NCBI GenBank assembly: GCA_964468415.1
Contig: CAYXUS010000276.1
Coordinates: forward strand, 1 to 64,000
Direction: 5' to 3'
Source: Caldithrix sp964468415
GTDB lineage: Bacteria; Calditrichota; Calditrichia; Calditrichales; Calditrichaceae
Length of the DNA: 64,000 bases
Shown in pieces: positions 45,786 to 55,611 of the stretch. The notes below the pieces were generated by a model that did not search any database, was not told the origin of the DNA, and was given only the letters and a program-made list of their open reading frames with translations. Each line of letters begins with the position of its first letter. Position 1 is the stretch's first letter. A program made the position numbers and the translations under genes.

Positions 45786-47270
45786 TTAACCGAGTAAACC
45801 GAGAATCAAATACATTAAAGCGGCAGCCGCACCGGCCAGCAATGCGTAAGGCAACTGGGTTTTTACGTGGTCGATGTGATCGCTGGCCGAAGCCATTGAC
45901 GAAATGATGGTTGTATCCGAAATGGGGGAGCAGTGATCGCCAAAAACACCACCTCCTAACACCGCACCCACGGCCAGAGGAATGCTTACGTCCATTGCTT
46001 GTGCCATAGGCACGGCAATGGCCATCATGATGGCAAAAGTACCCCACGAAGTGCCGGTGGCAAAGGCAATAAAACAAGCCACCAGAAAAATAATTACCGG
46101 AACAAAATGCGGACTGAGCCAGCTTTTGGCGAGTTCGGCTACATAAAGCCCGGTACCCAGTTCGCGACACAAACGTCCGATGGCAAAGGCCAGCATCATG
46201 AGCAGAGCCAGGGGAATCAGCCCGCCAATTCCTTTGAACAACAAATCCATCAATTCTTGCAATTTGAAAATTTTTTGTGAGCGGTACAGAATGGCCGCGA
46301 CCAACAGGGCGGTTAGCACGGCCCACAACACTGCCTGAGAGCCGGAACCCTTGCCAATGGCATCGAATAGCAAGGTGGTAAAGGGTTTTCCGGCCGTATC
46401 TTTTAATTGAGACCACCCGGAATAGATCAGACCGATGGGCATCATGAACACCATTGTGGCAATGGGGATAATCATGTTGCGTGCCCGGGCCGGTACGCCT
46501 TCTTTTTTTTGCAGACTGACCACTTCGTTTGACATCATGGGTACGGCATTATCCGCAATAACTTTGCCTTCTTTAATGGCTCGTTCTTCGGCCTTTTTCA
46601 TGGGGCCAATGTCTTTTTGTGTAAGAATGACTAAAAGAACGGCGGCCATAGCCAAAAACGGGTAAAAATTTAATGGGTAGGCATGAAGCATAATGTTAAA
46701 CGGGTCGCTGAGCCCCTGGGCCAGCAAAAGCCCCATGATGTAGGCGCCCCAGGCATTTAAGGGAATTAAAATACAGGTGGGAGCCGAAATGGAATCGGCA
46801 ATGTAAGCCAGCTTTTCCCTGGGAATTTTCATTCGGTCGAAAATCGGGCGAAAAATGGAACCGACGGTCAGGACGTTGATGCTGGATTCCACAAAAATCA
46901 TCACTCCGGTCGCCCAGGCCAGTAATTCCACCACACGCCGACTGTTTCCGGCATGTTTTTTTTCTGCTTTTTGCAGAAAACGATTGGTGTATTTAATGAA
47001 ACCGTCCACACCGCCGGAATGCTGTACGTACGCGATGAGCGCCCCCACCAGCGAACTGAACATAATGGTACGGGTGTTTCCGGGCTCTTTGAATACGTCC
47101 ACCAATGCTTCGATGGAAGCTAACGTGCCGGAGAAGAAATTCCAGTCATTCAAAATAACCCAGCCAATCCACACGCCCAAAAAGAGGGAAATAAAGACCT
47201 GACGGGTTTTAATGGCTAAAAGGATGGCAACCAGCGGCGGGAGAAGCGACCAGAGTCCGTAATGATCCAT
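45786..47270 (-). CDS. nhaC: NhaC-family Na+/H+ antiporter
   Basis: 494 residues with about eleven or twelve membrane spans. Family motifs are the loop after LGGGVFGDHCSPISDTTIIS and SASDHIDHVKTQLPY near the C-terminus, and FVESSINVLTVGS near residue 130. NhaC-type antiporters exchange external protons for internal sodium (some relatives exchange organic acids). The start has AAAGGTG upstream on the minus strand. Confidence 0.9.
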   Translation of the reverse strand: MDHYGLWSLLPPLVAILLAIKTRQVFISLFLGVWIGWVILNDWNFFSGTLASIEALVDVFKEPGNTRTIMFSSLVGALIAYVQHSGGVDGFIKYTNRFLQKAEKKHAGNSRRVVELLAWATGVMIFVESSINVLTVGSIFRPIFDRMKIPREKLAYIADSISAPTCILIPLNAWGAYIMGLLLAQGLSDPFNIMLHAYPLNFYPFLAMAAVLLVILTQKDIGPMKKAEERAIKEGKVIADNAVPMMSNEVVSLQKKEGVPARARNMIIPIATMVFMMPIGLIYSGWSQLKDTAGKPFTTLLFDAIGKGSGSQAVLWAVLTALLVAAILYRSQKIFKLQELMDLLFKGIGGLIPLALLMMLAFAIGRLCRELGTGLYVAELAKSWLSPHFVPVIIFLVACFIAFATGTSWGTFAIMMAIAVPMAQAMDVSIPLAVGAVLGGGVFGDHCSPISDTTIISSMASASDHIDHVKTQLPYALLAGAAAALMYLILGLLG

Positions 47271-47374
47271 GGCTCACCTTTCAGAATTGAATTTGCGTCC
47301 TGCTTGTTTCATGTGCAAAATGCGTAGTACAAAATAAATTTTTATGCAATTTGGTGCAAAATTTTTTGGGAGGG

Positions 47375-47396
47375 AAAAGGACGCGCCGACGCGTCC
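47375..47396 (-). terminator. Rho-independent terminator after msrA
   Basis: On the minus strand GGACGCG pairs with CGCGTCC around TCGG, followed by four Ts. It starts 5 bases after the msrA stop. Confidence 0.7.
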
Positions 47397-47400
47397 CGGG

Positions 47401-48063
47401 CTATTTGAGATATTGGGTAAAATGCTTTTTGAATTTGTTCAGCTTGGGCGAAATAACCAATTGACAATAGGGCTGGTTGGGGTTGGTGTCGTAATAGTTT
47501 TTGTGGTAATCCTCGGCTGGAAAAAAGGCCCGAAACGGAACGATTTGCGTTACAATGGGCGCATCAAAGATCTTTTGTTCTTTTAGATTGCGTTTGGACG
47601 CTTCGGCTGTTTTTTGTTGTTCGGGAGTGTGGTAAAAAATAACCGAACGGTATTGCGTGCCCACATCGTTACCCTGACGATTGAGTTGGGTAGGATCATG
47701 AATTTGCCAGAAAATATCGAGAATCTCTTCGTAGGTGATGATGTCAGGATCAAATTGCACCTGCACAACTTCGGCGTGGCCGGTTGTGCCGGATGAAACT
47801 TGCTCGTAGGTGGGATTGGCCACCGTTCCTCCGGAGTAACCGGGGCTAACCTGTGTAACGCCTTTTACCCGTTTGTAAATGGCCTCCAGGCACCAAAAGC
47901 ATCCGCCGCCCAATGTGGCAACTTCGGTTGTGGTGTGCACTTTTTTCTCCTTTTTTACTTTTTTGGCATTCGGGCTTAGCGCCATAAACAACAGCCCGCT
48001 CAAAATAAGGCTGCTTAAAATCAAAAGCAATTTGCTTCGTGTTTTGAAATGAGAATAATTCAC
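47401..48063 (-). CDS. msrA: Membrane-anchored or exported peptide methionine sulfoxide reductase A
   Basis: 220 residues. Reduces methionine-S-sulfoxide. Core motif GCFWC with catalytic Cys near 55, GTTGHAEVVQVQFDP, and the C-terminal EDYHKNYY. An N-terminal hydrophobic segment (LLLILSSLILSGLLFMAL, about 12-29) followed by a Lys-rich linker places the enzyme outside the cytoplasm, unlike the common cytosolic form. GTG start with AAGGAA upstream. It repairs oxidised envelope proteins if exported, an inference from the signal. Confidence 0.94.
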   Translation of the reverse strand: MNYSHFKTRSKLLLILSSLILSGLLFMALSPNAKKVKKEKKVHTTTEVATLGGGCFWCLEAIYKRVKGVTQVSPGYSGGTVANPTYEQVSSGTTGHAEVVQVQFDPDIITYEEILDIFWQIHDPTQLNRQGNDVGTQYRSVIFYHTPEQQKTAEASKRNLKEQKIFDAPIVTQIVPFRAFFPAEDYHKNYYDTNPNQPYCQLVISPKLNKFKKHFTQYLK

Positions 48064-48186
48064 GGGAGTTCCTTTCCGGTGTTTAAAAGGTAAAACGTGA
48101 AATACGGAGATTTAATTCCTGCTTTAATCTTTTGCAAAACACCTAAATAAATGATATTTTTAATTCAAACAGCAAAATACCGGAAA

Positions 48187-49509
48187 ATGATGGACACTCA
48201 ATACGTCAAAAAGGTTGCCTGGATTAGCGCCTTTTTAATCGGAATAAGTTTTTTGATTTTTTACTTCTTGCTTTTTACGCGTTTTCCTGCTAAAAAGTCG
48301 GAGGTGGTAAAACTCTATTTTGTGGACAATATTTCCGACACCCACCAATTTCTCATCGATAAATTCAACCGGGAATTTCAGGGAAAAATTCATGTAGAAG
48401 CTGTTAATTTGCCTTTTTTTAAGTTTTCTACCAACGAACGCAAAGAAATTCTGGCCCGCTCTCTGCGCAGTAAAAGCGAGCGCATCGATGTGTTTACCGT
48501 GGATATTATTTGGACGCCACGATTTGCCAAATGGGGCGCTTCGCTGGCACCGTATTACACATCTGCAGAGCTGGAGAAGTTTATTCCTCAGGCCCTGAAA
48601 ACCTGCTACTACAAAAAACGGCTCATTACCGTTCCGTTTTATCTGGACGTGGGATTGCTGTATTTCAATGAAGAAGCGCTGCGTTCCTTCCCGGATTCGA
48701 CAATTCTTTTAAAACAACTGGAAAAAGGATTGAGCTGGTCCCAATTCATCACCATTGGCAAACGCTTTCAGCCCACCGATCGCCCGATTTTTTTATTTTC
48801 GGCCAATAATTTCGAAGGTTTGATGTGCGTGTTTTACGAGCTTCTTTCACCGCGTGACATTCAAGAAATGTTTAGCGGCCCGCAAGTACGTTTGAATACC
48901 CCGGCAGCCAGACGCGCCTTAAAGCTTTTGTACGATTTTATTTACACTTACCATTTTACGCCACCTGCCGTGTGCGATTTTGATGAAATCGGATGTTACA
49001 ACATGATGCTGGAAGACAACGGCATCTTTCTGCGCGGCTGGCCCGGCTTTTGGCTGCGGGTGGATCAATACAATGAGACGCATGCGCAAAAGCGAAAAAT
49101 CGGCATTGCCCCTGTTCCGCACTTTAAGGGACAACGTAAATCGGCGGTGTACGGCGGTTGGCACTTTATGGTGGCCAACAAGTCCAAGCACAAACGCGAA
49201 GCGGTGCAATTCATCAAGTTCTTTCAGCGCCCGGAAAACCAAAAAATTCTTTTTACCCACGGTGGCTATTTGCCGGCCTTGAAAGCGGTGTACGACGATT
49301 CTTCCTTGCAACGCAGCCATCCCGAAATCTCTTCTTTGCGGCGTTTGATGGAAAACGGTCAATTTCGTCCCATTCGGGAAGATTACACGCGCATTTCGGA
49401 CGTCATCTCTTTTTATTTAAACAAGGCATTAAAAGGTGAAATTCCGGTGGATGAAGCATTGCGTAAGGCGGAAGCGGCCATAAATTCCCATCGAATCATT
49501 CTAAAATAA
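48187..49509 (+). CDS. Membrane-tethered extracellular solute-binding protein
   Basis: 440 residues. One uncleaved-looking membrane span at about 10-32 (VAWISAFLIGISFLIFYF) without a lipobox or signal-peptidase site, then a family-1 type solute-binding fold as in sugar ABC binding proteins (VDVFTVDIIWTPRFAKWG, YGGWHFMVANKSKHKREA). No permease or ATPase genes are near; a histidine kinase starts 8 bases after its stop. It therefore probably presents a bound ligand to that kinase. An ATG at 48151 could extend the N-terminus by 12 residues, but the tandem ATGs at 48187 give a better signal-anchor. Confidence 0.8.
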   Translation: MMDTQYVKKVAWISAFLIGISFLIFYFLLFTRFPAKKSEVVKLYFVDNISDTHQFLIDKFNREFQGKIHVEAVNLPFFKFSTNERKEILARSLRSKSERIDVFTVDIIWTPRFAKWGASLAPYYTSAELEKFIPQALKTCYYKKRLITVPFYLDVGLLYFNEEALRSFPDSTILLKQLEKGLSWSQFITIGKRFQPTDRPIFLFSANNFEGLMCVFYELLSPRDIQEMFSGPQVRLNTPAARRALKLLYDFIYTYHFTPPAVCDFDEIGCYNMMLEDNGIFLRGWPGFWLRVDQYNETHAQKRKIGIAPVPHFKGQRKSAVYGGWHFMVANKSKHKREAVQFIKFFQRPENQKILFTHGGYLPALKAVYDDSSLQRSHPEISSLRRLMENGQFRPIREDYTRISDVISFYLNKALKGEIPVDEALRKAEAAINSHRIILK

Positions 49510-49517
49510 CGGGTGCC

Positions 49518-51020
49518 ATGAGAAAAAAAATTCGACAAGAATTAAAAAAATACCATTTCGAATGGAAACATTTGCTGGTTCTTTTTATCGTCTTGATTAT
49601 CTTTCAGCTCATTGTCTCTTACGTTAACAAAGTTTCGCTGCACCGCTTGCTGGAAGAAACGCAGAATTGGTACAAGAAAGATTCGGCGGAAAAGATTGCC
49701 AATCTTACCACGACTTCCATTGAACTTTTAATCGAAACCAATCCACCCAGCGAACATTATAGCCACGAGCAAGAGCAAAAATTGATTCAGGCATTTAACA
49801 TTATTTTTTCTCAGCAAATTTTGCAGCAAAATGTGCTGAAAGTGTGTTTGGTGGGCCGCTACGGCGGGCATTATTACGCCATTGACAACGGGCAGGATTT
49901 ATTCCATTTGTTTTACTACCGGCCGCCGCGCTTTCATGCCGGACTGCAGCAGGATAGCGCTGCGATTCGCCTGTATCGCTCGCTGGAACAGAAACTGCGT
50001 GAAGAAGAGCAGATAATCAGTGTGGAAAAGAATCAAATTTTTCAGGTGCTGGTTCCGTTGGTGCCACGCGGAGAGTTCTTTGGCGCCATGTACATGCGCA
50101 TCAAACCGGATTTCGGCTTCATTACCGAACAAATTACCTCCAATTATGATGAAACCGCTTTGATCTTTTCGGTTTTGATTCTCTTTGGCCTGCTGGCCAT
50201 GTTTTACATTTCTTCGTACACCGTCCACGAACGCGATGCGACTCAACGCCTGCTTTTTGAGGAACGGGAAAAATATCTGAAAGAACACATTGCCCGACAA
50301 AAAGAGACACTGTTCACCAAACGGATTTACCACACGCACCACAAAGCCGAAAAAATCATGGGCTTTATTAAGGAAGATTTGCGGGATTTGAATGCGGAAA
50401 ATATTAATCAGATTAAATATCGGGTAACCAAGTACGCGAATTTTATCAGCCGCGTTATTTACGACATGAAGTGGTACGATCCGCCATTGCAAACCATTCG
50501 CAATCCCATGTTTCGCACCGATCTGAATGCGGTAATCCGCTTTATTGTGGATGCCATTTTTAAGCGCACTTCACGCGATTTGCAACATGTGCGTTTCGAT
50601 TTGCAGCTGGATGAACAATTCCCGACGGTGTCCATTAACGAATTTGTCATCTGGGAGATTATTGAGCCGCTCATTCAAAACGCGATCGATCATTGCGGAA
50701 AAGAACGGGTAACCATTCGCATCGAAACGGCCTACTTCCCGGAAAAGAAGCACGGCCTGGTACGCATCGAAGATGACGGACGCGGCATTTTACCCGAACT
50801 GTTAGAAAAAGATGCTCAGGGCATTCGGCGTCTTTTCCTGGAAAATATTTCGACCAAAGAAGAAGGCCGTAACACGGGATACGGGTGCTACTTGTCCTAC
50901 CAAATTGCCTTGAAATGTGGCTGGAAATTAGATGCCTACAATCGAACATCCGCCGGAGGAGCCTGTTTTGAATTGTTTGTTCCTTTCGGAGGAAGACAAA
51001 ACTTTCAACAAGGAGAATAA
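49518..51020 (+). CDS. Membrane histidine kinase partnered with the solute-binding protein
   Basis: 500 residues. Two membrane spans (about 18-36 and 214-234) enclose a periplasmic sensor of about 180 residues. The cytoplasmic part has a coiled coil, a divergent dimerisation/H-box region with clustered His (YHTHHKAEKIMG near 271) and an ATPase domain (PLIQNAIDHCG, IEDDGRGILPE, NTGYGCYLSYQIA). The H-box and G2 box are atypical, so the phospho-acceptor His needs checking. No response regulator is adjacent. Confidence 0.82.
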   Translation: MRKKIRQELKKYHFEWKHLLVLFIVLIIFQLIVSYVNKVSLHRLLEETQNWYKKDSAEKIANLTTTSIELLIETNPPSEHYSHEQEQKLIQAFNIIFSQQILQQNVLKVCLVGRYGGHYYAIDNGQDLFHLFYYRPPRFHAGLQQDSAAIRLYRSLEQKLREEEQIISVEKNQIFQVLVPLVPRGEFFGAMYMRIKPDFGFITEQITSNYDETALIFSVLILFGLLAMFYISSYTVHERDATQRLLFEEREKYLKEHIARQKETLFTKRIYHTHHKAEKIMGFIKEDLRDLNAENINQIKYRVTKYANFISRVIYDMKWYDPPLQTIRNPMFRTDLNAVIRFIVDAIFKRTSRDLQHVRFDLQLDEQFPTVSINEFVIWEIIEPLIQNAIDHCGKERVTIRIETAYFPEKKHGLVRIEDDGRGILPELLEKDAQGIRRLFLENISTKEEGRNTGYGCYLSYQIALKCGWKLDAYNRTSAGGACFELFVPFGGRQNFQQGE

Positions 51021-51021
51021 A

Positions 51022-51501
51022 ATGATGCGTCGAATTATGGTTTTAACCGTAGTGCTGTTTTTGCTTGCTCTGGCAGGTTCGGCCTGCAAAACCAAACCCA
51101 AACAAAAAGAGCAGGCAAAAGCCGGGCAACCCAAAACCCCGTCTGTTGAAATTTTGGTGCTCTCGGTAAGTGATCAGATTCCCGAAATTACCACCGGCTG
51201 GACTTTGAGCATTAACGGGCATTTGATTGCCTGGCGGCGCAATACAGGCAATGCCTTGTTCGATGAACAAAATTTTGAGGTGCCTTCGCAGGAAGTAATG
51301 GCGATTATTGCCGAACTTAAAAAAACAGGGATTCTGCAAAAAAAATTGAACGAGAGCGGAAAGCCCACCTATCACCTTACCTACAAAAGCGGGGAACAGG
51401 TGGTGCATCTGAGCTGGAGTAATTCTACCAAACTGCCACCGGAGTTTTCGGACTGGTACCAAAAAACGATAGAGTGGTGCAGGCAACAGGCCCGAAAGTA
51501 A
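51022..51501 (+). CDS. Small lipoprotein of unknown function
   Basis: 159 residues. Signal peptide with lipobox GSAC (Cys near 22), then a Lys/Gln-rich linker and a compact domain (WTLSINGHLIAWRRNTGN, HLSWSNSTKLPPEF) that I do not recognise. AAGGAG at 51010-51015 is well spaced for ATG 51022. It starts 1 base after the kinase stop, so it may belong to the binding-protein/kinase unit. Confidence 0.72.
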   Translation: MMRRIMVLTVVLFLLALAGSACKTKPKQKEQAKAGQPKTPSVEILVLSVSDQIPEITTGWTLSINGHLIAWRRNTGNALFDEQNFEVPSQEVMAIIAELKKTGILQKKLNESGKPTYHLTYKSGEQVVHLSWSNSTKLPPEFSDWYQKTIEWCRQQARK

Positions 51502-51565
51502 TAGGGTTTTTGCCCTGGCATTTTAAAATAAAACTTTGGGATAACGCAAAACGGGAGGCATGGTT

Positions 51566-54136
51566 ATGAAACGTTTTTTAAGCCTTTCTTTAATTTTAGC
51601 CATCGGAATTTTGGCAGGCTGCCAGCGGCAGGAAAAGAGACTTGCCTCTCCTGACGGACGTATTCAATGCGCGGTTTTTTTGAAGAACGGTCGGCCTTAT
51701 TATTCGGTGACATTTGAGCAAAAAAGAGTGCTATTGCCTTCCGCTCTGGGGTTTAAATTAAAAGATGCGCCGGATTTGCTGGGGCCGTTTGAATTTACGC
51801 GGGTAGAAAACTCTGCGTTTGATGAAGTTTGGCAGCCCGTGTGGGGCACCGACAAAAATATTCGCAATCACTATCGGCAAATGCGCCTGACCCTTCGGGA
51901 AACAAAAGCACCAAACCGAATAATGATTCTCACTTTTCGTGCTTTTAATGACGGCGTTGCATTTCGCTACGAATTTCCCCGGCAGCCCCAATTGAATGCA
52001 CTAAAAATCGTTTCGGAAGAGACCTACTTCAAATTAACCGGAGGAACGGCCTGGTGGATTCCGGGGGATTACGATTCGTACGAGTTTCTTTACCGGCGTA
52101 CGCCTTTGGCCCGGTGCGATTCTTGCGCCACGCCATTTACGGTTCAAACCAACAACGGTCTCTATTTGTCCTTGCACGAAGCAGCCTTGTACGATTATGC
52201 CGGGATGACGCTGCAACGCATGCCCCACGACACCACTTTGTTCAAAAGCAAATTGGTTCCCTGGCCAGACGGAATTAAGGTCAAAACTCAGACACCGTTT
52301 CACACACCCTGGCGCACCATTCTTATCGCCGGGAATCCCGGACAGTTGATTACTTCGCATTTGATCCAGAATTTAAATGCTCCCTGTAAAATCGAAGATA
52401 CGTCATGGATTAAGCCGATGAAATACGTGGGCATCTGGTGGGGCATGCACATCGGTAAATGGACCTGGTACTACGGGCCACGGCACGGTGCTACGACAAA
52501 ACACGCTTTGCAGTACATCGATTTTGCCGCACAACACGGCATTCCGGGCGTTTTGGTCGAAGGCTGGAACAAGGGATGGGAAACCTGGCTCCGGGGCAAA
52601 AACGTGCAAGATTACCTGACGCCCTATCCCGATTTTGATTTGCAGCGGGTGGTTTCTTACGGGAAGAAAAAGGGAGTGTGCTTGATTGGTCACCATGAAA
52701 CCGGAGGTAACGTACCCCACTACGAAAAGCAAATGGATGCGGCCTTTGCTTTGTACCGGCGGCTGGGCGTTCCTGCGGTTAAAACGGGGTACGCCGGTAA
52801 GATGTACCCGCCGGGCATGCACCATCATGGCCAATGGATGGTACGCCACTACCAGCGTGTGGTGGAACATGCCGCCCGCTACCATTTGATGGTTGACGCG
52901 CACGAGCCCATCAAAGACACGGGAATTTCGCGAACCTGGCCAAATTTTCTGACGCGCGAAGGAGCACGGGGCATGGAATTCAGTGCCTGGAGCGAGGGCA
53001 ATCCTCCGGAGCATACGCTTATTTTGCCGTTTACGCGTTTTCTGGCCGGGCCGATGGATTACACGCCGGGAATTTTCAAATTACAGTTCGATTCACTGGA
53101 TCGCCATCGCGTGTACACCACCCTGGCCAAACAATTGGCTTATTATGTGGTTTTGTACAGTCCATTGCAAATGGCGGCCGATCTGGTGGAAAATTACGAA
53201 GGCCAGCCGGCTTTTACCTTTATTGAACACGTGCCGGTCAACTGGGATACCTCGCTTGTGCTTAATGGCAAAATCGGCGATTATCTTACCATTGCCCGGC
53301 GGCACGCGCAGCGCTGGTATTTGGGAGCAATTACGGATGAATACAAACGCTATTCGACCGTTCCGCTGGGATTCCTGAAAAAAGGACAGGAGTACCACGC
53401 AGTTGTTTACGGCGATGCCGCGCAAACGCATTGGCGCACCAATCCCACGGCAATAGAGATTGGGAACTATCGGGTAACAAACGCCGATACTTTGCACATT
53501 GCCCTTTCTCCGTCCGGCGGGCTGGCCGTGGAATTTGTGCCGGTTGCGGCAAAAGAAGCTGCCGGACTGCCTGCACTTTCTGTGTTTAATCGCAAGCAAA
53601 AAGAAAATTTTGCCGCCTTTCCTGCGGTTATTCCGTTTCGGGAACCTCCCGTTAAAGTAAAAAATCTCGCTGCGGGCAAACGATTGCTTTTGCACGGATC
53701 ATTTGCCGAACAATATGCCGCAGGCGGGCCGCGGGCCCTGATTGACGGCTATTTGGGTAACGTGAAGTGGTGGGATCACTGGCAGGGCTTTCGGGCAACT
53801 CCCTTGGATGCCGTGATCGACCTTGGGCGGGAAATGCCGGTGAAGAAAATTTCCGTGGGCTTTTTGTTGAAGCAGGCAAATTGGATTTTCCTGCCGGTTT
53901 CCGTGGAATTTTTTGTTTCCGAAGATGGAAAGAAGTTCACACGCATCTTTAGCCAAACATTGCCCGCCGCGCAGAAAAACGAGGCCTGGAAGCGCGTGGA
54001 AGTCGGAAAAGAATACTCCGATTTGCGAACGCGTTACGTAAAAATTTTGGCGGTACCTTTGAAAGAAATTCCAAAATGGCATCAGGGGCAAGGCCAACCC
54101 CCGTGGCTTTTTGCCGATGAGATTGTCGTTCAGTAA
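51566..54136 (+). CDS. GH97-family glycosidase lipoprotein (SusB-like) with C-terminal discoidin-like domain
   Basis: 856 residues. Lipobox LAGC (Cys near 19). N-terminal beta-sandwich, then a TIM barrel with GIWWGMHIGKWTW and the catalytic glutamates I align with inverting SusB: HHETGG near 376, AHEP near 446, and EGARGMEF near 466-473. The retaining subgroup's nucleophile Asp is not seen at the VKTGYAG strand, which supports an inverting alpha-glucosidase. The last 150 residues look like an F5/8-type carbohydrate-binding domain. GGGAGG at 51553-51558 favours ATG 51566. Substrate is probably an alpha-linked glucan or oligosaccharide. Confidence 0.88.
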   Translation: MKRFLSLSLILAIGILAGCQRQEKRLASPDGRIQCAVFLKNGRPYYSVTFEQKRVLLPSALGFKLKDAPDLLGPFEFTRVENSAFDEVWQPVWGTDKNIRNHYRQMRLTLRETKAPNRIMILTFRAFNDGVAFRYEFPRQPQLNALKIVSEETYFKLTGGTAWWIPGDYDSYEFLYRRTPLARCDSCATPFTVQTNNGLYLSLHEAALYDYAGMTLQRMPHDTTLFKSKLVPWPDGIKVKTQTPFHTPWRTILIAGNPGQLITSHLIQNLNAPCKIEDTSWIKPMKYVGIWWGMHIGKWTWYYGPRHGATTKHALQYIDFAAQHGIPGVLVEGWNKGWETWLRGKNVQDYLTPYPDFDLQRVVSYGKKKGVCLIGHHETGGNVPHYEKQMDAAFALYRRLGVPAVKTGYAGKMYPPGMHHHGQWMVRHYQRVVEHAARYHLMVDAHEPIKDTGISRTWPNFLTREGARGMEFSAWSEGNPPEHTLILPFTRFLAGPMDYTPGIFKLQFDSLDRHRVYTTLAKQLAYYVVLYSPLQMAADLVENYEGQPAFTFIEHVPVNWDTSLVLNGKIGDYLTIARRHAQRWYLGAITDEYKRYSTVPLGFLKKGQEYHAVVYGDAAQTHWRTNPTAIEIGNYRVTNADTLHIALSPSGGLAVEFVPVAAKEAAGLPALSVFNRKQKENFAAFPAVIPFREPPVKVKNLAAGKRLLLHGSFAEQYAAGGPRALIDGYLGNVKWWDHWQGFRATPLDAVIDLGREMPVKKISVGFLLKQANWIFLPVSVEFFVSEDGKKFTRIFSQTLPAAQKNEAWKRVEVGKEYSDLRTRYVKILAVPLKEIPKWHQGQGQPPWLFADEIVVQ

Positions 54137-54270
54137 AATCGGAGAAATTTAATGTAACCTTGATGTGCACGCTGCCAAAAGAAAGAGCGAACAGGCCTCT
54201 TTGCAAATTTACTTGAATTTGGCCGAATGAATTATTAGGTTTGCGAAGAAACAAAATCGTTATTTTTTGC

Positions 54271-54301
54271 AAGGGAAACTTCATCGTTTCCCTTTATTTT
54301 T
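54271..54301 (+). terminator. Rho-independent terminator upstream of greA
   Basis: AAGGGAAAC pairs with GTTTCCCTT around a 6-base loop, followed by TATTTTT. It lies 135 bases after the GH97 stop, which leaves a long 3' untranslated region. Confidence 0.75.
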
Positions 54302-54349
54302 CTATTGTGAGCGAAAAATCAAAATAGGAAAAAATAGAAAGGAGAGAAC

Positions 54350-54820
54350 GTGGCCTACGTCTATTTGACCAAAGAAGGATTGGAAAAATTAAAAAACGAA
54401 CTGCATGAACTAAAGTACAAAATCCGCCCGCAAATTTCCCAAAAGGTAGCAACGGCACGCGAACATGGCGATTTAAAAGAAAACGCCGAATACCATGCCG
54501 CGCGCGAAGAACTGGCTATGGTCGAATCGCGCGTGCAGGAACTGGAAGACAAGCTGGCCAGAGCAATGGTCATTAGTGAAGACGAGATTAATACCGACAC
54601 GGTTTCCATCCTGAACACGGTTACAATCGAAGATTTAAACAAGGGCCGCACATTAAAATACACCCTGGTTTCTGCCGAAGAGGCCGATTTTAAACAGGGC
54701 AAAATCTCCATTACCTCTCCCGTGGGCAAAGCACTGCTGGGCAAAAAAGTCGATGAAATCGTAGAAATAAATGTTCCGGCCGGAATTTTAAAATACAAAA
54801 TTTTGAAAATTGAAATTTAA
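54350..54820 (+). CDS. greA: Transcription elongation factor GreA
   Basis: 156 residues, GTG start with AGGAGAG upstream. GreA enters the RNA polymerase secondary channel and stimulates cleavage of backtracked transcripts. The coiled-coil tip keeps the acidic pair in REHGDLKENAEYHAA (Asp near 41, Glu near 44), and the C-terminal FKBP-like domain (ISITSPVGKALLGKKVDE) is complete. Confidence 0.97.
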   Translation: MAYVYLTKEGLEKLKNELHELKYKIRPQISQKVATAREHGDLKENAEYHAAREELAMVESRVQELEDKLARAMVISEDEINTDTVSILNTVTIEDLNKGRTLKYTLVSAEEADFKQGKISITSPVGKALLGKKVDEIVEINVPAGILKYKILKIEI

Positions 54821-54831
54821 AATAGCCCTCC

Positions 54832-54855
54832 GGATGCAACATCCTGCCTTTTTTT
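54832..54855 (+). terminator. Possible weak terminator after greA
   Basis: A 5-bp stem GGATG/CATCC with a 3-base loop, then four bases and seven Ts (54849-54855). The stem is short, so confidence is low. Confidence 0.4.
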
Positions 54856-54895
54856 ACGTCCTTTTAGTAAAAGGATGATCGAGAAGGAGGCAACC

Positions 54896-55600
54896 ATGAC
54901 CTACCAAGAGCAAAATTCTCAGGCACCACCCAGACGCCTGTACCGTTCTCAAGTTAATCGGATGATCGCAGGCGTCTGTGGTGGGCTGGGTGAATTCATG
55001 AACGTTGATCCCGTCATTGTGCGCATTGCATTTATCTTGTTAACGATTTTCGGGGGCATCGGCTTTTTACTGTATTTAATCGGGATTATCATCATTCCCA
55101 AAAATCCGAATCAGCAAGCGGTGGCAGAAGCAAAAAACAAAAGCGATACGTCCGCCTTCTGGGGATGGCTTTTGATTATTCTGGGATTTTTATTCCTGGT
55201 GCCTCAATTTACTTTTCTTCCGGAAATTAATTTGTGGGAATTGCCCTGGGTAACCATCTGGGGCATTATCTTCATTGGGTTCGGAGTGTTTCTGGTTTTG
55301 AAGAAGCCGGTTCAGGATCAAGCCGCCGGTACGGATAAAACACCGGCGCAGGCTGCACCTTCCGAAACGGAGACGGAAACAAATCAGGCACAGGATCAGC
55401 CCCGGCAGACTCAGGCGAAAACCCTGTACCGTTCCAGAAAGGAACGCATGGTTGCCGGAGTTTGCGGAGGACTGGCCGAATATTTCTCGATTGATCCGAC
55501 GGTGGTGCGCTTGATTTTCGTCTTGCTTACTTTGTTTTCCAAAGGGTTCGGAATCGTAGCGTACATTATTCTTATTTTGGCAGTTCCGGAAGAAAAATGA
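54896..55600 (+). CDS. Membrane protein with two PspC domains
   Basis: 234 residues. PspC domains at about 14-75 (RMIAGVCGGLGEFMNVDP) and 178-234 (RMVAGVCGGLAEYFSIDP) flank two further membrane spans. PspC-type proteins act in membrane-stress responses. The duplication within one chain is notable. AAGGAGG at 54884-54890 fixes ATG 54896. It is coupled to the next gene by ATGA overlap. Confidence 0.88.
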   Translation: MTYQEQNSQAPPRRLYRSQVNRMIAGVCGGLGEFMNVDPVIVRIAFILLTIFGGIGFLLYLIGIIIIPKNPNQQAVAEAKNKSDTSAFWGWLLIILGFLFLVPQFTFLPEINLWELPWVTIWGIIFIGFGVFLVLKKPVQDQAAGTDKTPAQAAPSETETETNQAQDQPRQTQAKTLYRSRKERMVAGVCGGLAEYFSIDPTVVRLIFVLLTLFSKGFGIVAYIILILAVPEEK

Positions 55601-55611
55601 GGGAAATTAGC

